Below, piece by piece: positions 1-14,100 of a stretch of 64,000 bases of DNA (its first letter is position 1; each line of letters opens with the position of its first letter). A program made the position numbers and the translations under genes. A model generated the notes under the pieces. It saw only the letters and a list, made by a program, of their open reading frames with translations. It was not told where the DNA came from and made no database searches. The stretch covers positions 8,246,001 through 8,310,000 of the forward strand of contig CP075492.1 of the NCBI GenBank assembly GCA_021613535.1, given 5' to 3'. Source of the DNA: Adineta vaga (taxonomy: Eukaryota > Rotifera).

Positions 1-3000
1 TGGTAATGGTGCACCAGGTACCTTTACATTTGACTGTCCAAATGATATTGCATTTGATGGTAATGGATATTTATTTGTAACTGATAACTACAATAATCGA
101 CTCATTGGATCAGGTCCATATGGATTTCGATGTTTGTTTGGTTGTACAAAAGTTGCAGGTTCATCATCTAGTCAACTGAATAGTCCACGAGAATTCAGTT
201 TCGATAGTTATGGAAATATCTTTGTTGCTGATCAAGTCAATTATCGAGTTCAAAAGTTTCTCTTAGCAAGCAATTCATGTAGTGAGTGATGTTTTTTATT
301 CGTTTTTTGATGCAGATATTTTATTGTAATGGAAATTGATGTATTTGTTCATCTAGATATTTCATACAATCAACCAAACTTTTGTTCCGATGCTTCATGG
401 TTTGCCAATGCATCAACATTTGCAGCGAGTACTACTATTGGTTCATTACCTTATGGTATCTTCATTGATGGAATCAATACTGTTTATGTTGCAAGTCAAT
501 CGAATAACATTGTTTTAATATGGTCACAGTATGATAGTACACCAACAAGAAATAACTCTGGTAATTTGAATCGTCCATACAGTACTTTTGTTTCATTGGC
601 TGGTGATGTTTATGTTGATAATGGATATGCAAATGGTCGAGTAGATAAGTTTTCATTTAATTCATCAATTGTAACGACTGTAATGAAGGTGAATGGAAGT
701 TGTTATGGTTTATTTGTTGATAGTAATAATTCTTTGTATTGTTCGCTTCGTGATATTCATCAAGTGGTACAAGTTTCACTGAATAATGGTACAACTATTC
801 CATGGGTGATATTAGGAAATGGAAGTGCAGGATCATCATCGAACATGCTTAGTTTTCCTCAAGGAATCTATGTGGATATCAATATGCAGTTGTATGTTGC
901 AGACTGTGGAAATGATCGAATTCAGCGTATGTCAACAATAGGACAAATGAGTGCGGAGACTGTTGTTGGCAATGGTTCATCATCCGGAGATATGACTTTG
1001 CGTTGTCCTAGTGGAGTTGTGATGGATAAAAGCGGTTATTTATTTATTGTGGATAGTTATAATCATCGAATCATTGGATCAGGGCCTTATGGATTTCGAT
1101 GTATTGTTGGTTGCAATGGTATTAGTGGTTCAAGTGCAAGTCAATTGTCATTTCCACAAAGTATGGCATTTGATAGTTACGGGAATATATATGTTACTGA
1201 TCGAAATAATAGTCGAATTCAAATGTTTTCTGCTCAGAAAACGAATTGTAGTAAGTAATTGTTGTGAGGAAGAAGTAGTAGTGAGAATATCATAGTTGTT
1301 GAAAGAGAGATAATAAGTAATATTGAGCAACTTGTTCTGTGTTAGAGTGAAGAAATACCTGTCTAAACTTAATTATTTGCAGGCTCACCGACGACGATTC
1401 AAACGAGTATGATGCCTTTTACATCTGGCGTGCCAACAACAGTAGCTACTGGAACGAATAATATGCAAGAAACGAGTTTGATGACAAGTGCAACACAATC
1501 AAGTACCTCAACTAGCACGTCTACCACCACGTCCAGTACATCCACGAGCACGTCCACTACGACGTCTTCCACCACTTCTACCACCACGTCCAGTACATCC
1601 ACTTCAACGTCCACCAGTACTTCTACCAGTACTTCTACCACCACGTCCAGTACATCCACTTCAACGTCCACTAGTACTTCTACCACCATGTCCAGTACAT
1701 CCACTTCAACGTCCACTAGTACTTCTACCACCACGTCCAGTACATCCACTTCAACGTCCACTAGTACTTCTACCAGTACTTCTACCAGTACTTCTACTAC
1801 CACGTCCAGTACATCCACTTCAACGTCCACCAGTACTTCTACCAGTACTTCTACTACCACGTCCAGTACATCCACTTCAACGTCCACCAGTACTTCTACC
1901 AGTACTTCTACTACCACGTCCAGTACATCCACTTCAACATCCACCAGTACTTCTACCAGTACTTCTACTACCACGTCCAGTACGTCCACTTCAACGTCCA
2001 CGAGCACGTCCACGAGCACGTCCACTACGACGTCTTCCACCACGTCCAGTACGTCCACCACCTCGTCTAGCAGTTTTATCACCGCATTCACCTCAATGTC
2101 CACCACAACATCTACTACATCCATTACGTCTACCGGTATGTTAATCACTTTCATTTATCTTGAAATAGTTGTTCACTGTGTCTCTCTCTCTGAAAATATC
2201 TATATATTCTTTTTAGATGACCCAATGTCAACCACAACATCAGTAACAACAACAGAAGAATTCAAAGGTAACTATATCTGACATTATTATATTACACTAG
2301 CAAAACATAAACTATGACTGTATGTGTTTGTTATTTGAATATTAGTTTGTTATTCACCAACGATTACACTTATTCCTGGTGGATCATCTTTGACATCACC
2401 ACTACAATATCGACGAAATCAAGATTTTTCCATCAGTTCAACAATTCAGTTTCGTTGTAATGCATCACTTGCAACTCTGATGCAATGGTCAGTGAAGAAT
2501 TGTACTTCGACTTCATGTCTCTATCGAATTGGATTGAGTGACAAGATCCGTACAACGTTGAGTGAATTCTATGTTCCATCAAGAACTTTTGCTTATGGAA
2601 TGTATGAACTGACTTTAACTGTAACAATGAAACAGTTTCCAAGTGCAAAATCATCTTCTTCAGTTCATGTCATGATAACTCCATCAGGAATTACAGCAAA
2701 TCCTGTTCCATTGGGAACATCGATGATCACACGTGGTAAAGAACAAGATCTCGAACTTGATCCAGGATCGTATTCAGTTGATCCTGATGAAGATTCATTC
2801 GATGCAAGTGTAAGTAACAGTCATCTTTTGATCATGCATAGAAATCTATCGTCATAGATTAATATTTTTATACTGAAATGAATCTTAGTAGATAATGATG
2901 ATCATTTGTAAGTCAGTCATTGATAAGAGCAGATTAGTTCTTGGCAATGTTCAGTTATTCGTGTAGATAAGAATTGATTGTTGTTTATTCGAATTTGTAG

Positions 3001-6000
3001 GAGTATTTATTGCATGAAATGATGTTTTATTTTGGTTTAGAAATGGAAATATGACTATTATTGTCGATGGTATGGTTCATATAATTTTCCAAATAGTCAA
3101 GGACGATTGTTAACAATTGAAAATTCGAAAAGTGATGCATTGAATCCATCATGCTTGTCGAATCGATCAGGTAGGAATAGTGAATAGAGATTGATGATAA
3201 TATCCATCTATTTTCATTCTATTGAAATAAAGATAATGGAACAGGTTTAATCTTTGGTAATTTGACTTCTTCACCAAAATCATCGTTAACAATTGTGTCT
3301 GGTACTCTTGAATCGAATCAAATGTATCAATTCATGGTTTATATGGAAAATCGCAAGAATGCTTCGATTCAAGCCACAGGCTTTGTTATTGTGACAATCG
3401 AAGATACCCTCCCAAAATTGGTTGTTATTGGGTAAAGTCATTACACTGATTAAGTGTTAGATATATGTGATGATCTGTTTTCGTGTACTTGTAGCTGTGT
3501 GATATCAACATTATGTTCACCAAATCTTGAATTTCAACTAGTCAATCCAACAACACAAGTTGCATTGTTTGCTTTTTGTGTTGGAGTTTGTGAAAATCTT
3601 GTCGATATTCATTGGAATATTTATAAAGGTGATAGTAATTCATCTTCGAATTCTACTCAATGGACTTTGTTCGATCAAATGATTACATATGAGAATATTT
3701 GGTTTTTTGGTAAAGATGTTGTTGTTGTTTTGTGTGAATGAAGATGAGAATGCGTTTGTTTTTGTAGGAAGCAATACAAGTAATTTTACAGCATCATATC
3801 GTTTATTTATTGATAATCCAAGTATTCGATTATGGCGATTCGAAGTTGTCTATCAATTTGCGAATGAATCAAGTACAAGTGCATTGAATTTTGTTATGAA
3901 TCAATCGCCTTCGAATGGTTCATGTACGATGAATCCAAAGAATGGAACAACAACAAGTTCATTTACTGTTTCATGTCCCAATTGGTATGATGAAGATGGA
4001 GTCAAAGATTATTCATTATATGGTATGTAGAGAAGTTTGTGAATATGATCAATGTATGTATGTATAAAATGATGATTGTAGTATGGACAAGTGATATATC
4101 AAAGAAAGTAATGATTGCATTTTCATCTGTTTCTCAATTTCAAGTTCGATTACCAGCTGGAGATGAACAAACATCATCATTCCATATGATTATTTATGTT
4201 CGAGATCTTGTTGATTGTGTGACAGAAGTGAATATGTCATCTGTTCATGTGATTGTTGATAGTGTTAGCATGAATGATTTGATGAGTAATGTACAAATGA
4301 GTTCATCGGATGCAGTATTGTCAAATAATCCAATGGTACAATTACTTTCAAGTGGAAATCAGAATGTTGTTGGACAAGTTCTTACATCGCTTTCACAACA
4401 ACTCAATCAGATGGAAAGTGAAAGTAGTGAAAAAGCAATATCAAGTAAATCTCATTAAATATATATATATTAGGATGCGATGATTAGAGATGCAAACAAT
4501 GTTCATCACTTGCTTTTTGTTTGTTCGTTTAGATGGAGTACCAGCTGCAAGTGTATCCATATCATCATTGGGAAGCTCAAATTCAGGAGGCAACGAAGTA
4601 AGTAAATGTCAAAGTAGATATGTTTTGATTTGATGATTTCTGTGTATTTGAATAGTCTGTGACATCATCATCATCATCAGTGAATGCATCTGCATTAGCT
4701 GAATATAGTAAAGAAGTGAATTCTCAAGCAAATATGAGAGATTATGTGATATTATATGTAACAAATCTTGCAATCACAACATCGAATAGTATTAAACTTC
4801 AAGCGTCGACATTAGCACAAATGACTCAATCAACAAATCAGTTGACAAGATCAGCTTTGGTAAGAAGATTTGTAAAAATGAAAGGAAAGAATGTGGCATA
4901 TATGATTTTAGACAGTTGCATCTAATAGATGTTATGATTTAGCTTTGGCATTGTATTCGATGGCTCAAAAGATCCCGTATGAAGATGTGGAAGTGGCAGC
5001 AAATCAACTAATTCAATGTGCTTCGAACATCTTGACGGTAGTAGAGATATTTTGATAGTTGAGAAGTACATATCTTTATGCACTATTCATAATTCGATTA
5101 GTTCGTTGTGTATAAAGGAAAAGCGAAAGTGTTTCTTTTCACTTGATTTAAATGACGATAATATATGATGAATTTGTGATCGTTTTAGAGTGTCAATGGA
5201 CCATTACAAGAACGAACACTTTCACTTGATTTGGATATGTCACGAGCCAATGCAATCTCAACTGATTATGATACTGACATTGAATCGGAATGGTCAAGTA
5301 TAAGTAAGATTATTTGCATTTATCATCATGGATTGTTTCATTTTGTCTCCATTTCAAAATGCAGGTTCTAGCGATAGTACAGATAGTAGTTCAATTGAAG
5401 AAAGACGAAATCTATATTATCAAAAGAAATTAGCAAATGAAATTCAAGTTCAATCAACACAAATCATTTCATTCGTCACATCTTCATTAAAGATTCATTT
5501 GAATGTTGGTCAAAATTTACTCATCAATACATCACAAACATTTATGTCATTAGAAACAATATCGATCGAATCTTTATCAAATAAAACGATTAAACAAGTT
5601 GGATCTGCCTCATTTTATCTTCCATCTCAGTTCACATTGAATACAACAGATCATCATAGTTCAGTTTCACTTCGAGTAAGTTCTTCTTTCTTTCTTTTCG
5701 TTTTTTATGTGCGATGATAATTGATGTTCTGTTGTTGTTATTGTGCTTAGTCCAAAATGGATCCACTTGCTGTGAATGGTAATTTTTCTAATACAAATCT
5801 TTCGAGATCAGTTGCATTAACATTTGTGGATAATAATGGAAATGAAATTCCATTTTCAACAAATCGCAGTACACCAATCAAAGTTATTATACCTCGTGAT
5901 CCTAGTATCATTATTTCATCAATGTATCTTCAAAATGTAACTACATCAATGAATAAAACAACATCTAATCATGTATTATTTCATTTACATTATATTAATA

Positions 6001-9000
6001 TCACGAGTTCACTTTCGATTTCCGTTCATTTGGAAATTCGATCATTGAATGAAAGTTTAGGTTATTTATTTATTTATAAATTTGATCAAACACCACAATT
6101 GAATAGTTCAATCAAGTCAATTGATGGATGGACAATATTTTGTCCTTCGAGTAATGAAGTTATTGATATGAATTTGATGTGTTGATGTATTGTTTTGTTT
6201 TGTAGTGTTAAATGATGAAAAGATGTATAAATATTATATTGATAATGAAGAAACATCAGATCATCAATCATTGATATTTGGTATACGTGAATTGAGTATT
6301 TTGGAAATGAATGAATATTGTTGGAATAATAAAACATTAGATAATAGTAGTGTACCAGTGACAGACATAGAATGTAATTTTACATCGAATTATGAATTAC
6401 GTATTTATACATCAGGTTGTTATTATCTTGATGAGAATAATAATTGGAAATCAGAAGGATTAGTTGTAAGTATGATGATGATGATGATGATGATGATGTC
6501 ATAGTGTTGTTATTGATTTGAAGAGAATCTCAGTTATTTATTTTTTGTATAAAATAATAAATAGGTTGGACCATTGACGAATCATTATGAAACTGAATGT
6601 CTATCGAATCATTTGACAACATTTGCTGGTGGATTTATTGTTTTACCTGCACCAATCAATTGGAGTTATGTATTTGCTAATGCTGATTTTATGAAAAATA
6701 AGACTGTGTATTTGACAATGATTTGTACATCGGTACTTTATATTATTCTAATGATTTATGGTCGTTTCAAAGACAAGAAAGATATTGAAAAAGTAAATAT
6801 GTAAAGTAGTTGAAATGAAAATGAATGTTTTCGTTTTGTTTTGTAGTTGGGAGTGACACCATTGGGTGATAATCGTAGATCTGATCAATATTATTATCAG
6901 ATTCTTGTTTTTACTGGTCAACGAACGAATGCTGGTACAGAATCGAAAGTAAATGATTGCCAGAGAAAAGGAATGGATGAGGGAAAAGATTGTTTTTTGT
7001 CTTTTTTGATTAGGTTCATTTTGTGTTGGCAGGTGATGAAGATCAAACAGAGATTCGTGCATTAGCTGATCCACATCGAAAGATCTTTCAACGTGGTGGT
7101 ATTGATGCTTTTGTTATGGCAGTACCAAAGTAAGTTCGAATACAAATGAATGTGAAGAAGAGAATTAATTGATGAATGATTATGTGATGAAATGATATTT
7201 AGATCATTGGGATTGTTGAATTATATTCGAATTTGGCATGATAATTCAGGTGCAGGATCATCAGCATCATGGTATTTGAAATATATCATTGTTCGTGATC
7301 TTGAAACAATGGAAAAGTTTTATTTTATTGCTCAAAGATGGTTGGCAGTTGAACAAGATGATGGACGAGTAAGTTGAAAAAGAAGATAGTATTGATAGAA
7401 TGAACGAGAAAATGTGATTATTGTTTTGTTTTATTTTATTTGAATATAGATCGAACGAATATTGCCAGTAGCTGGTGAAATGGAAAAACAAGAGTTTTCA
7501 TATGTATTATCGAAGAAAGCATATCATAGTGTATCTGATGGTCATTTGTGGTTTTCGATCTTTTCTCGTCCACCATCGAATCGATTTACTCGTGTACAAC
7601 GATGTACTTGCTGTTTTGTTTTATTTTTTGTATCGATGTTACTCAATATCATGTATTATGATTTATCAAATGAAGCCAAATCAGCAAATCAAACACAAAC
7701 GAATGGTTTAGTCATCGGTCCTCTTTACATCACACCACAACAGGTAAGATGATTAGTGAAGTGAGTGAAAGAGACGGAGAGCAACATTCAGTTGGAAATC
7801 AATGCTTGTGGATTTGATGAAATGTGATAGTTGTTCATATTGTTATTTGTTAATGTGATTAGATTGGAATTGGAGTCATGGTTGAACTGTTAACACTTAT
7901 TCCAAGTCTTTTTATTGTTCAACTCTTTCGTCGCATTCGATCTCGACAACAAACTTCACCATTACGTCAAGCATTACATAAAATCAACGCATCTCGAGCA
8001 TTGTTCGTATATATATATATATATATATATTATATTTATCGTCTGTGAGAGTTGTTCACTTTTGTTTTTCATTGTAGTTCGGAAAGTGTTGAATCAATGC
8101 GAAGAAAGAAACTACCAAGAACATTGCCTTGGTGGTGTTTGTTTATTGCCTATGGTCTATCATTTGCGATCATTGCCATTTCGATTCTTTTCATCATTGC
8201 ACGAGGCATTGAATTTGGTGATGTCAAAACTCAACAATGGTTAACATCTGTTCTTACTGGATTCTTCTCATCGATTCTTCTTACTCAACCAATCAAAGTA
8301 CATAGCCTATCTCTCTCATATTTCATTTGCATTCGTTCATACATATATGTTTGATTTGATGTAGATCTTGTGTTTAGCAGTATTTTTTGCACTGTTTTGT
8401 CGAAATTCGACAAATGACAAAGAAGCAAGTGAATACATTGATGATGATCGAATTGAATTCGATGATACTGGTGATAATGATCTGCATGGAAGTGAAGTAT
8501 GTTATTAGGGATGAATGAGAGATGTTGTTCTTGATGTTCTGTTTAGAATCATGGTATATTTAATCCACAAACGATGAAAAGTGCCAAACGACTGAATGAA
8601 AATGAGATCAGAGATGCACGTGAACAACGTCTAAAAGAAATGCAAATGTGGTCAATAATTCGTGAATTTCTCATCTATGTCATCTTTGCAACATTGATCT
8701 TTGTGATCACATATGGAAATCGTGAAGCAAATAGTTTTCATCAAGTGAATCATCTTCGTAGTTATTTGTTCAATACAAGACAAAGTACTGTTGATTATAC
8801 AAAGGTTTGTTGATGATGACTTTTTCTTTTCTTATTCTGTAATGATTTGAAAATGTTAATTTTAGATTTTGACAATTGAACAATATTGGAATTGGTTAGA
8901 GAATAGTTTTGTTGATAATCTTCGTGCACAACAATGGTACAATGGTGATGCAGCACGATATTTGAATGGATATTTGAATGATAAATCGAATCGATTGATT

Positions 9001-10561
9001 GGTTGGGCAATGATGAGACAACTTCGTATCAAAACAGAATTATGTGATGATCAACGTCTTATGATGAGATGTGAACATAGTTATAGTATATTTAATGAAG
9101 ATAAACGATCATTTGAACCAGGATGGATAAATGAAACTACAATGGTGATGATGAGTGGAGGAAATTATAGTTCATCAATAATGAAAGCATTTCGATATCG
9201 TTCAAGTGATGAGTTAGATACGTATGCTTATGTTGGTGAACATGAAACATATCGAGGTGGTGGTTATGTTTATGAATTTCGTGGAAGTTTATCTGATATG
9301 AAAAAGAATCTTTCTCAACTTCATCAATTAGAATGGATTGATAGTAAGACAAGAGCTGTATTTATTCAAATGACTTTATATAATCCAAATGTGAAATTAT
9401 TAACATCAGTGACATTATTAACTGAATTCTTATTAACAGGTGGAGTATTTCCATCAGCTCGTTTTGATCCAATTAATTTCTATAGTAAGTATTTTCTCAT
9501 TATTGTTTGTAATTGAAAAGAGAAGAGAATGCAATTTGAATATTTGTATTTAGCATTTACATCAGTATTACAAATTGTTTGTACAATATTGTATATGTTA
9601 TTTATAATTTATTTCATGAAAGTTGAGATTCAATCAGTAATTCAATTGAAAACTCGATATTTTCGTCAATTTTGGTCAATAATTCAAATAGGAATCATTG
9701 TTTCTTCGTGGACAAGTGTTGGAGTTTATATTTGGCGTTTTCGAGAAAGTGCTCGTGTCAGTAATTTATTTGAAAAGACAAATGGTTATGTTTATATAAA
9801 TTTACAACTTGCAGCATATGTAAATGATATTTTAACATATTTACTTGGTTATTGTTGTTTTTTTGGAATGATAAAATTTGTTCATTTCTTTCGTTTTAAT
9901 CATCGTGTATCATTATTTACTGAAACACTTCGAATAGCTGCGAATGAATTAATTCAATTCTTTCTAATGTTTTCAATTGTATATATGTCATATTTGACTT
10001 TATTTTATCTTTTATTTGTTTCAAAACTTTCGTCCTGTTCAAGTTTGTTAAGTACAGCACAAATGTTATTTGAAATTACATTGATGAAATTTGATGCGAC
10101 TGAATTGATTGAAGCCGGTGCATTTCTTGGTCCATTTTGTTTTACATTATTTATTTTTGTGGTTGTATTTGTTTGTTTGAGTATGTTTCTTTCGATTATC
10201 AATGATAGTTTTCGTCGAGCCAAAGAGACAAGAATTGAAGATCAAATAATTTTATCATTTATGTGGAAGAAGTTTATACAATATACAGGTAAAAGTGTTT
10301 ATTGAAGAGAGAGAGAAACGATTGATTGTTTTAGGTTTGCGAAAGCCCAGTCCATCGGAAGTTTATGCTGAACGAGATCGTCGAATGCGTTCATTATTTT
10401 TTGATCCAATCGAACATTTTCCTAGGAAAATCGATGAATTGTTAGCAGCAATTGACAGGGTATGTAAAGCTGATTGTTTTATAAAGAATATATTGTTTTG
10501 TTTATAGATTTATATGGATCAGAGAGCGGAATTTTCCAGACTGAGAAGTGCAGGTGTTTGA
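1..10561 (+). CDS. Polycystin-1-type receptor channel with NHL-repeat and mucin-like ectodomain (5' end outside window)
   Basis: The window opens inside an exon (to 281), so the N-terminus is missing. Order seen: NHL-type propeller repeats (1-1250), a Thr/Ser-rich stalk (about 1383-2135), a REJ-like region (about 2346-6100), a GPS motif with the NHL-TTF cleavage context near 6605, a first TM segment, a PLAT domain (about 6850-7460), and then the polycystin domain and multi-TM channel (about 7600-10300). The C-terminus is short and charged. Exon joins that keep frame include 281/357, 1250/1383, 2135/2217 and 2267/2346. The stop is at 10559-10561, with AATAAA at 10806. Polycystin-1 proteins are adhesion-type receptors that pair with TRPP channels in cilia. 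Human PKD1 carries LRR, WSC and Ig-like PKD repeats where this protein has NHL repeats. Family assignment is firm; ligand, partner and N-terminal extent are unknown. Confidence 0.9.
1497..2080 (+). repeat. Coding minisatellite: Thr/Ser mucin-like stalk
   Basis: Tandem, imperfect units built from TCC-ACC, AGT-ACT and ACG-TCC steps encode a nearly pure Ser/Thr run between the NHL propeller and the REJ region of the polycystin-like protein. Unit edges vary through gain and loss of short TST blocks, as expected from slippage. Such stretches are usually densely O-glycosylated rigid stalks. The antisense strand stays open only because of the repeat. Confidence 0.9.
6473..6499 (+). repeat. (ATG)n microsatellite in an intron
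   Basis: About nine ATG units sit directly after a GTAAGT donor in an intron of the polycystin-like gene. It is a length-variable marker with no apparent coding role. Confidence 0.85.
8008..8030 (+). repeat. (TA)n microsatellite in an intron
   Basis: Uninterrupted TA dinucleotides lie just downstream of the exon encoding the first cytoplasmic loop of the polycystin-like channel. Confidence 0.8.
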
Positions 10562-11163
10562 AGAATTGCATTTGATGATTACCGGTGAAAAAGAACTGAA
10601 ATTTTTCATATGAAATGTTTTCCAAATATTTTAAATACATATGTTTCGAGGAACTCTCGATTAATATAAGTGTTGCTTTGCTTTAATCTAAACTTTGACG
10701 GACGTTTTAAATTAAAATGAAGTTTTGGGACACAGTAAAATATATTATCCTTGTTTCATATTATCCTTTATTTTCGGTTTTGAAAGTATGTTAAATTCGA
10801 TTGAGAATAAAGATATTATACATTTCGGATAGTAACACTAGGTGAGAAACTTTGCACTTTAAAATGAATTGTTAAGTTAAGACAAGACAAGGTAAGAAAA
10901 AATTTGATTTTCCTTGAAATAGTTTTCTCTTCCTATAAAGATGTGCATATCTAAGTTATATGATTCAAAGTGCATAAATGCATTAAATTGTTCTTTTTAT
11001 TCTTTCCTCCATCAAACATTCAAAATCCATATATTACCATGATTCATTGTTATCCTCATAATAACTATTCTAATATTCTCAATCAACATAGTCATATACA
11101 TTTATTTTAAGAGTACGACTAGAATCATTGAAAAACGCCGATAAAGCTAAAAACAAGTCAAAT
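10562..11163. other. Intergenic spacer, polycystin 3' end to RBM15 start
   Basis: It holds an AATAAA at 10806-10811 that fits the polycystin-like transcript, then AT-rich sequence that should include the RBM15 promoter and 5' UTR. No further gene is seen. Confidence 0.6.
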
Positions 11164-14100
11164 ATGAGTTCACCTCCAGTTTCAAGTAGTATTGGTGGCT
11201 CACGTCGAGCACGTTATTCACGTTCGCCATCAAGTGGTGGTGTCCCACCTTCAAAACGATCAAAACCATCAAATTCAGGTGATGTTGGTAGTAGTAATGA
11301 TCAACAGAGACTTTATTCATCGATTTGTGTTAAAAATATCAATCCGAAAATACCTGATCTTGGTAAATAACTTATTGAAAAAATAGGAATGATGGAATTA
11401 AACGTATTTTTTTCTCCTTGTAGAAGTTCGAGAATTGTGCGCGAAGAAGTTTACTAAATATGGTCAAAATTCAGTGAAAATCTATTATCGAAATCAAGAA
11501 CGTGTTGCTTTTGTCAATTTTACAAATTGTGAAGATGCAAGAAGAGCACGCCATGCGAAAACAGGCCTTGTTTGGGAAAATATCCAAGTTGTACTTGAAC
11601 CGTAAGATTCTTTCTTCCAAAAAAAGTCATTTATTGTAAATGCACCTCTTTTTTCTCGTTTAGTGTTTACTATCGTCGAACGGTTCCAGCAGAACAACCA
11701 ATAAACCCTTCAAGTCCACGTGATCGTTCTCCACCATCACCAAAACGTCGTCCTCGTCGTCCTTCACCAAGTCCACCACCAGTTAGTTCACGAAGTCGAC
11801 CACATCATACCTCTTCACCGCCTCGTTCACGTCGACATTATTCACCTTATATTCCATTACCACCTGATCTAGCTGATTATGCTAGTACAAAATCAAGTCG
11901 ACATCGACAGGCTTCATCACCATCACCTCCACCACAACCACGACGACGTTCGCGAAGTCGTTCAATGTCAACATCACCGGTAGCACATAAAAGTCGAGGA
12001 AAATCGGATGATCTTGCTATTAATCGAGGTGAATCAAATGTTCAACATGAACCAACACGTACTTTATTTGTTGGTAATCTTGAACGAGATGTGCGAGAAT
12101 CGAAATTGAGAGAAGTTTTCGGTCGTTATGGAACTATCGAAGAAAGTATGTTTGAAAACGAGATTTAAAAAAAAACATTGTTAATTATGTTTCTATATTT
12201 AGTCGATTTAAAAGTTCCTCAATCATCATCAAAACGTGCATATGCTTTTATTCAATATGAAAATATGGATATGGCTTATGAAGCACGACGTGCTATGGAT
12301 GGACATTTTATTGGCAAAGCCGATTGTAAGATTGGATATGGTATGTAAAATGAAATGTTTCCGTTTTTAATTGAATGCTTTCACGAGTGTGGCTTGCTTA
12401 TCGTGGCTTTCTATAATACATATTTATTAAGTATGATATGCTTAATAATGCCCATATATCTTCTTTTTTCTTACTCTTGTCTGTTTTTCACCTATATCAA
12501 TCTTATATTTTAGAAATTGCGATTTAAAATTTATATTTATTGTGTTACATATACACAATCTTAATTTGGCGTATTATAGCCATGATGCATTTGCGTTTGA
12601 GAGATCCTCACATTAAATATAAGAAAAGCAGAACAGTATTCGTATAGGAAAGGAATCATATATAAAGTTTAATATATTTGATGATAAAATGCTGATTAAT
12701 TTGCAATTGATACATCTATACATATGCATAAACATTTGATAAAAGAAACAAAATGTCATAGAGATACAAATTGGGTCAAAATATTTGCATTATCTTATCA
12801 ATGATATAATGTCATTCATTTACATGTGTATATATATAAATTCAATTTCGGCCTATCCCATATTCTTTCATTTTCTTCTTTCTAAAAGTCTTGCGTTCAT
12901 CTTCCTCTCTATTTCGTTTGGTGATGACATTTCTGATAATAAAAGAAGTCTAATGTTAATGTATTTATTAATTCGATTATATCATTTGGCCGATATACAT
13001 ATATACTTTTACTATATGTTGATAGAAACATTTTTGTTCTTTTCATTTATTAATATTCATACATATTAAAATGATATTGATTACAATGATAGAGAGTTTG
13101 CAAAATTCTTCTTTTTGTTTCTCTTTAATTTTACATCATGTTGGTCAATGTGATACATGAATTTATATGTCCATATCAATTATATGTATATATTTCAGGC
13201 AAAATTGTACCAACCGGTTGTCTTTGGATAGGCAATATACCAATGGATATGAAACGACGTGATCTTGAACAAGCATTAACACGTTATGGACAATTGAAAT
13301 CATTCGATTATTCTAATGGTGATCCGATAGCTGTTGTTTCTTATGATGAAATTGAACATGCAATAGCTGCACGTTTAAAATTAACAGGTGTTACACAAAT
13401 CATTGATGGACGAAAAGTACGATCTGAAGCGGATCCATCCGATTTAGTACGTCGAGGTAAAATCATAGAAGAAAATTATAATACATTTGAAATGAAATTA
13501 TTCTTTTCTATTTTAGCTGGCCTTCGTATTGATTATCTCGATCGACCAACAGCTCGTCGGTTTGTTATTGTCCGTCCACAGGATAATACTGTCAAACAGC
13601 GCACTTCCCGATCATCATCGGCGTCTTCTGCGTCATCAGCACGTTCTCGATCATCAAAAGACCGTGCTCGATCAGTCTCACATGATGATGAACAAGATAT
13701 GAATACAAATAAAAATTTCAAAAGGCAATCACATTCACGTTCACCAGTCTCACCACCATTACCACCACCACCAGCTAAACGACGCAGTCCAAGTCCACCG
13801 GCAGCTGGTCAAACATTTTACAGTCCATATGGTTCATATTTATCATCCGATGACACAAATAATATTAACAATGTCAATGAATTAATGACATTATGTGAAA
13901 AATTAAATACAAAATCGAAAAACAATGTATCCACTGCTTATTCTGTTCAATTTATACTCAAAACACATGCATATGATGCACGCATGCATTTTCTCGCTGG
14001 AAATCCAAATCTTGCTAACGATATTCTTGGTAAACGGATTTAGAATATAATTTTGTTTCTATTAAATTTTTCTAGGTCAGTCAAATAATCAAACAGATAA

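Noticed and set aside
1488-2144. Pro/Arg/Leu-rich overlapping frame in the same repeat
   Set aside because: Shadow of the minisatellite in another frame; the Ser/Thr frame joins both flanking exons in phase.
1399-2154. Antisense 251-residue Val/Asp/Glu frame opposite the mucin stalk
   Set aside because: It is open only because the Ser/Thr minisatellite has no stops in complement; it has no gene-like start, splice sites or composition.
6471-6504. Poly-Met tail on a polycystin exon
   Set aside because: Read-through of an intronic ATG microsatellite after a GTAAGT donor.
12785-13069. 94-residue Phe/Ile/Tyr-rich frame inside the long RBM15 intron
   Set aside because: Composition follows AT content and there are no splice sites in phase with the gene; most likely chance.
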